64,000 nucleotides of DNA from contig NW_019776079.1 in NCBI RefSeq assembly GCF_001039355.2, positions 629,666 to 693,665 of the forward strand, given 5' to 3'. A program made the translations under genes and the position numbers. The notes beneath the pieces were generated by a model, which was not told the DNA's origin, did no database searches, and saw only the letters and a program-made list of their open reading frames with translations. Below, piece by piece: positions 57,667 to 64,000 of the stretch. Origin of the DNA: Lingula anatina (lineage: Eukaryota > Brachiopoda > Lingulata > Lingulida > Lingulidae). Numbering within the stretch: the first letter of the stretch is position 1; the number at the start of each line of letters is the position of its first letter.

Positions 57667-60600
57667 ATGTTTAGTCTAGTCTTCTCCGATCCTTGGTGCT
57701 TTACCATTACCTTTTTAAATAGTAAAGTGTAATGATTAATTTCATCTTAATTTTTTGCATATTGATAACATATTTTGTGCATGCTGGAAAAATCTCTCAC
57801 AATGCGAGCAAAACTGTTTTAGTCAATAAGCTTTGTACAAAATGGCGTCTATATTAATTATATTCTATTGATTTATTTCACCTGGAACAAAGAAGCCTAT
57901 ATATACATATTGCGTTTACACAAGCAGAAGAAGATATCGTAGAAAGAAATCTATCGATAAGTACCGAGCAGCTGGTGATCTGCATCAATCTTTTGTACTC
58001 CCGCTTTTCCCTGATAAGCTAATGCTATTAGCTATACATTATTGCCACTAACTTAATAATGCCGGCTCAAGCTGAAATGTAAGCTTTTTTAATTAATGTT
58101 CTGAAAATGTCCCGTGTATAAAAATCTCATCTTTTTTATGTGATTTAACATAATATTAGTAGATTTATATACCTATGGTTAATCTATTACTTGGTTACAA
58201 GCATTTGCATATACCTGTATAGTCCCATCATTTTGTCCCAGAAAACAGAATCAGTGACGAGGCATTTGAAGAGACAAGAAAAAGCTTATTCTTAGCTTCT
58301 ATTACCCATTAGTTTATAACAATACTTTACCTAGAATATGCAGCCAGGTCGTGATATTAATATAATGCAAATGTGTGGAAGCTTTTATTCTAGAAATATG
58401 TGTTTTTATGAATTCGTTCTTACAATAGACTTTATCTTCTTTAGTCGTTCGGATGAGTAGTTCTGGTCAATTGAGTTTTAGCAAACTAGCGCGTGTGGTA
58501 GATATTTAATGAATCGTACACGGTACCACTTAATGACCTCCTAAGAATTTCTCTGAATTGCCTGTTCTACGGGAGAGTCACATGACAACCATCCAATACT
58601 TCTAGTTAACCAGCTAAGTTATGAAAAATCAAAAGAAAAACATTTTAGTGCCTTAATTGATTGGTTTTGATCTGTATTTTGAGGTAGTTATTTTAGTGAT
58701 GCATAAAAACATGTTCGTTTTACATTGTGCTAGACTACAGTATAGTGATTGCCAGGTGTTTCACTCAATTTTCTACACTAAATTGTATATTGTTTTGCTT
58801 GTACAAATGGCGAGTGTCGAACAAATGGAGGAACAGAGTCTCAAAATGTACATAAAACGAGTAGTGTTTGTCGTGATGTCATTAGAATATTAAATGTACA
58901 AAAACACAAGGCCGACAAAAGTGCAATATTTGTCATTAGTAAACCTAGAACATTGAAGAACGTGAGAGTGCGTTCGCATTATAACCGAGAAAAGTGCAAT
59001 ATATTGTATATTTAATTGATAATTCGTTTTTCCTAACAGCTGGGACACAAGTGCAATATTAATATAGCTGTAGTATTGATTCCACTATTTATTGTTGTTT
59101 GTAACGTGCTTATCAAATTTTAATGGAGACGTTCATAAATTTGAAATAACTCCGTGTTTATATATGTCTCAGAAAATGTGTGAGTGTTTATATATTAACC
59201 ATTTCGAATTAATTTCTAATTAACCTTTTAGCTGTTATGTTAAACACGTACTATAAAAGGCAAGTGCTGTTTGTGATGACAGATAATCTTGGTAGTAATA
59301 CCAATATGGATTGCATCGTCTGAGTAATTATGATAACTCCATACAGTTGCAACAGGGAAAAGCAGTGGAAACGGAGCCTATAGCAGGTGTTGAAGAGATA
59401 AATTATTAAATTCGTTATAATATCTCTGTTAAGATAACTACGGTTTTGCAACTGATCTAGTACTGATCTAGTTCGCCACGAACAATATTAATGACTCACA
59501 GTCACCATGATTTTAGTCATGTTATAAAGAGTTGTTGTGAAATGTTGGCTAACCAGCATGTGGGCTTCCTTTACACAGTGAAGGCTACGTCTAGAAAGCA
59601 TATAAATGATAATAAATTTGTCACAAATATTAAGTTGTGCATATCTTCAGTTTCACTTAAATAATAACGATCGTTACTTCATCTTCAAAACCAAAGTCAT
59701 TCAAAGATGAAGGAAGACTTTTGCGAGTTTTAGTGAAGGTAGGATTCTGTAACAGTAATCAAACAAAGGACCATGAGTGAAGGTAGGATTCTGTAACAGT
59801 AATCAAACAAAGGACCATGATCTCTTAATTGGCTATGGTTTATGTGTTTCGGTAAAGTAAATGAAATCCCACCACTAACTATGCATGTTGGATTTTAATA
59901 TTTGCATTGCTTAATATTTTGTTGCACTGAATGGAAGAAATGAAAGAAAGCGGGCTCGTTCAGTTCTTGGCATCATACACAACCCGTATTCGGAATTTAC
60001 AGCGCTATCTAGAACACCGTGTCACACAGAGTGCTGTCCGTCGGATGGCGTGTGAAAGCAAGTCACAAGTGTATTCGTGTGAAAAGGAAACGGGCATGCT
60101 TTTCCTGGTAATGCATGTACACCTGAGCAGCAATTAACAGACCTGGTTGGGATCAGCGTCAATCAAATTCCTGTCATGTCAACAGGTCCTTGGTTCCGTG
60201 GGAATTGAATTTGTCACTGTAACCTATTACCGACCCCCTACCCTTCCCGCTTATTTGGTTGATAAGGAAATATCTGTTTGCTAAAAAAATGAAAAATCTT
60301 CTGCTGTAAACGAAGCACTGTTTTAATACATTCTGCATAGGGCTTTCCACATGGACGTGGATGGACAACGTTTGTTTTTCTGCCCTTGACAAGTGCTCAA
60401 CATACATTTTTGAAAGAGTGTAAAAAAAAAAAAAAAAATGGTGACGACAGGGACAAAAGTGGATTCGGACATCCTCGGCTTTATCTTTAAGCACGCTCTT
60501 CATTGTGGACCTTTCAACAAAAAAGAATAATTTGCAAAGCGAGATATCCTACTATTTTTTTTTTTTTTTGCTTTTCCATTTTCTTGTCAGATTGAAAATG

Positions 60601-61698
60601 GATTCATTGCTTACGTCCTGCCTAAGGGTTTATGCTCATCAAGAGAAAAACAGATGAAGTGCATTGCCTATTCGCATTGTATTTTTAAACAATACTCTTT
60701 TATTAAAACTAACAAACCACTACGGCACTGCAGTTTATAGAACACCAGCTTTGTGTATAGTTTCCAGATTTTAAGGTTAGAATTATTTCACACAATGATT
60801 CTGTAAAATTGTCATAAAGGATTGAATGAGTTCTCAGTGAAGCACAACACTCTTGAAGATATCGATTTCTTTCGCAATATTAGTCATAAATCTCAGAAAT
60901 TGCTCACGGCTTTGTGACTCATCTGATGTTATCGATCCTGTTTATTTTGATTAAAGACAATATCTTGGAACTGTCAATGACTTAAGGACTTCTAGATGTT
61001 TTCATCTCTATGACGTATTAATAAAGAGAAAATCACACACGCCACTTCATAGGGGGTGAAGTTATTTTTACATTTTTTCGGGAACTTCTACTGCGAATGA
61101 AAAAAATATCAAAGGGACAGAATGTGTGATCAGCAAAATTATAGTTGTACTTTCTTTTTAAATAGTCCGATATTAAGTCTAAGAGCACGTTTTTGTCAAG
61201 TAATTAGATTATTACTTTATGATTTACGAAAATGCAAGGAATGCATTATGCGACTTCATTAAACATAAGCCAATTTCGATAAACGAGGTCTAAAAAACTC
61301 AATAACATGGCGTTTTTCACTTTTGAATTCAACACAGTGATGGTTTGTTAGCACTAGAAAAATATTGAAGGCTCAAAGGAAATTATTGGTATTTTCGTAC
61401 CAAGATCACTGTATATGGCTCCTTCAAAATACTTTCGAATTCTGTTTGTTTTTTTACCAGTTTCATACATTAATATTTGTATACCATACATTTAGTGACT
61501 GGAAGACCGTTTCACACAACCCAAAATCAGTGGATGAAGCCTCGTCTTGAATACCAACTAAACCATGTTGTTTATTTATTTCCTGACCAGATATAACAAG
61601 TTGATTTCTTTTCTGTTTAAAAGTTACTTTATCTCTGGTCAACATGGCATGTTTGACTGGATGCCTCTTGTGAATTTAAAGTACAGTTTTCATAAATT
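57667..61698. other. Large convergent intergenic region
   Basis: About 4 kb between the SPSB3-like gene and EIF3H with no supported coding frame. The short ORFs at 58657-58893 and 59931-60137 lack recognisable content. Contains a 44-bp tandem duplication and A/T-rich runs. Confidence 0.45.
59733..59820. repeat. Exact 44-bp tandem duplication
   Basis: 59733-59776 and 59777-59820 are identical, from GTGAAGGTAGG to GGACCATGA. Confidence 0.95.
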
Positions 61699-63651
61699 TC
61701 ATGGTTTACTATCTTTCTGTAAAGACTCTGCCATGAAGAGTTTTCCAAAGCTCTGAGACACAAACTGCTCCATCTGTTGGCAATAAGTGTTCACCTGACC
61801 ACAGGTCAGCAGGTTATCTAGACGTGGCGGCGGATTCAATGGTTTAAACACTTTATTTATGTCTTCTTCAGGTAAAGGTGGCTGACCCTTGGCTGCCCGA
61901 GCTTCATTCTCCATACGCTAAAAAGCAGAAAACAGCGATTTACTATGACCATTCCCCTGATTGTTAAAAAAATACAACTACATACAGTAGATTGTTTGAA
62001 AATGCAATGACATAAAATACAAACATTCCCATATTATTTTGAAAATAAATTCTAGCACTCTTATGCTAATACCGTGTAACATTTACTTATTTTCTATCAA
62101 ATAAATTTCACATTTGAAAATATTAAATCAAACGCAAACAGACCAGAAATGTGAAATTAACATACAGGGAAAAATATCTAAATAGATAAATAATGATCAA
62201 TAACATACCCTCTTCTGGAGATACTGCTGTTTTGCTTGTTGTTGTTTTGCGGACTGTCTCTGATAATTTATATATTTATTTGTGTCTTGAACCAACTCAT
62301 CAACGTTTTCCATCAACTGACGAACATTCTTTTCTAATACAGACCTGCAAAAAAGACACATATGATACTAAGCTAAATGTAAAAAGTAGTATATACTCGT
62401 CTTCAATGAAAAAAAGTTTCCATGATCTTAAATATTGAGAAGCTCGATAAACTAATTAACCAAAGTTTCAAACAAAGAAATGTAATATAATACAAATGAA
62501 AACAATAAAACTCCCAAATTCTTAAATCCACAAAACCACCTTCACAACAGTTGTTAAAAAACATGATGAGTTACAAGTACTACTTACGCTGTGGCCAGGT
62601 CTAGACTCTGATAGTGCTCGGCTTCTGGGGCTATTTCCTGGATCTCACACAGTAAGGCATTCACCAGGTGGGAATTCTTCATCACAACAGGAATTTCTTC
62701 AAACATGTTCTCAAAACTTATTCCCATTTCTTTAATTCTGAAAAAAAAGAAGGTTTTTTCATCAAAGCAACAGTTCATAACATATCTAGTATTGTCACCA
62801 ATTTTTTATGCAACTATGCATAAACAATACAGAAAACATCTTGTGATAATCATTCTTATGTATCCCTGACGTGTCAAAATTCTTGTAGTTTTGTGCAGGA
62901 CCAGCAGAAAACCAATACAAGAAGACAGCATTCACCAAAATTTTGACCATAATTACTCACGCCTCTGGTGAAAAGTCTCCTTCCTTGTACATGTCCATCA
63001 TTGCTGGTGTGAGGCGGTATGCTTTTAAAGTAAGATAACCCTGAGATGTTCGTAGAGGATCTGGAATCAAAGGCATAATCGTAATGTAACAGACTTCTGG
63101 CATGCAGAAACATCAGTCATGTCATAGTGTTTACTGTTATATGAAAAAGTATGCCAGAATCAGATAGTAAGATTGTATTTCCTTCTTTGATGATTTTTTA
63201 AACAGTTAACATTCCAGCATTTGGCTTAAAAAATAGTGATTCCAAAATTACTTTTGCATTGTATGCAGACTTCCGTCTATCTTTGAAGGGGCAAACAAAC
63301 CGAGGGAGAGTGCTATCATAGTTGTTGAGATGATATAAGAATGGTGTCTAAAATTGTTTATCTTAAATAATCATTGAATTTAAAATAGATCTCGTTTATT
63401 TGGAGAGTTTGATGTTGTGAAAGTGCTGTTCTTGTGTATCATTTCCAATTTAAACCCCTTTGTTTGCCCGTTTAACATCTTACCATATATCAGAACCACA
63501 GACTCTTCTATAGAATGCTGGTAGTTGAACTGTGAATCTAGCAGTGCCTTGTTAAGGAAAGATCCAAAGTATGTGCTCTGGTACCAGCCCACATGAAGAT
63601 GGTCTATGTTGACATGGCGGAGATTACGCATCATCTCCATTTGGTACTGGA
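61699..63651 (-). CDS. EIF3H: Translation initiation factor eIF3 subunit h (3' part of gene)
   Basis: Five exons on the minus strand: 63484-63651, 62961-63060, 62588-62737, 62209-62344 and 61699-61917. The first begins in phase 1 and the upstream exons lie beyond the window, so roughly the first 110-120 residues are missing. eIF3h is a non-catalytic MPN-domain subunit of the eIF3 complex that loads mRNA on the 40S ribosome. Seen: [20 protein letters not shown] and [20 protein letters not shown] of the MPN fold, whose HVGWYQS replaces an active JAMM metal site. [30 protein letters not shown], a Gln-rich helix ([16 protein letters not shown]), [16 protein letters not shown], and the C-terminal [14 protein letters not shown] follow. 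The match to human eIF3h is close throughout. Confidence 0.96.
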
Positions 63652-63732
63652 CTAAAAGAAGTTTGAAATTTACATTTTAGATATTTCAGAAAAAATATGA
63701 TAAAAATCCATGATATTGACACTGTAATCATC

Positions 63733-63771
<39 letters not shown>

Positions 63772-64000
63772 TAAACAATTTTGACAAATGAACTATTATT
63801 AAATGTACCACCATTACCTTCTCTTAATTTGTTTAAGTCTCTTTATCAAAAACCCATGATATTTCATTCTAACTTTCTAAAGTTAACCTGGATTTGCATT
63901 AGATTAAATATAATCATAAAAATACAATTGCAAGTGAATTCACAATAAAGAACAGCTTGAAATTTCATGAGTTAACACCATGGCTCTAAAAATTTTTGCT
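63652..64000. other. EIF3H intron running off the window
   Basis: AT-rich, with no further exon found before the window end. A possible donor near 63816 is not supported by coding sequence upstream of it. Confidence 0.6.
63734..63770. repeat. (AAT)n microsatellite
   Basis: About 12 AAT units within an EIF3H intron. Confidence 0.95.

Noticed and set aside
58657-58893. 78-codon ORF downstream of the SPSB3-like gene
   Set aside because: No recognisable domain, AT-driven composition, probably 3' UTR.

Overview
This window comes from an invertebrate animal nuclear genome. The evidence is AT-rich DNA, small exons with GT..AG introns, many short inverted-repeat transposons, a decayed Ty3/gypsy-type element, and clear animal genes (CALHM, stathmin-domain, syntaxin 7/12, PITHD1, SPSB3, eIF3h, MRPL15). 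A lophotrochozoan such as a mollusc or brachiopod is my best guess, but the sequence alone does not settle the phylum. N runs and duplications abutting single Ns show it is a draft assembly. Exon maps below were built by hand from splice sites and reading phase. For every multi-exon gene listed the phases close without a frameshift.

Layout. 1-2806 (-): 5' portion of a secreted protein with two copies of a two-exon module followed by a collagen-like stretch. 4215-11841: transposon-rich block with a small inverted-repeat element, a decayed LTR retrotransposon (5213-10703) carrying an intact 248-codon ORF of unknown function, a foldback element, and an inverted pair of repeats around the whole block. 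12139-15002 (+): complete CALHM channel gene. 18132-20327 (+): complete 230-aa protein I do not recognise. 22300-28168 (-): 14-exon, 650-aa extracellular protein of the DUF7042-7045 type with a GPI-like tail. 30543-32410 (+): STMND1-like stathmin-domain gene. 36391-41332 (-): syntaxin 7/12-like gene with two alternative membrane-anchor exons. 42296-45212 (-): a second syntaxin set that stops before its last exons. 47108-49871 (+): MRPL15. 50498-52999 (-): PITHD1. 56932-57666 (+): intronless SPSB3-like gene. 61699 to the window end (-): 3' part of EIF3H.

The most interesting locus is 36.4-45.2 kb. The upstream syntaxin set ends in phase 1 at its SNARE exon, exactly the phase at which the downstream gene's shared SNARE exon 9 begins. 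That shared exon can then join either of two in-phase transmembrane exons. Either the locus makes several syntaxins from two N-terminal halves and two anchors, or the upstream copy is a truncated duplicate. Transcript data would decide.

The genes are otherwise unrelated housekeeping, trafficking, cytoskeletal and secreted-protein genes with no operon-like logic. Neighbouring pairs are convergent (MRPL15/PITHD1, SPSB3-like/EIF3H, STMND1/syntaxin) or divergent (DUF7042-type/STMND1). No tRNA, rRNA or CRISPR array could be supported.
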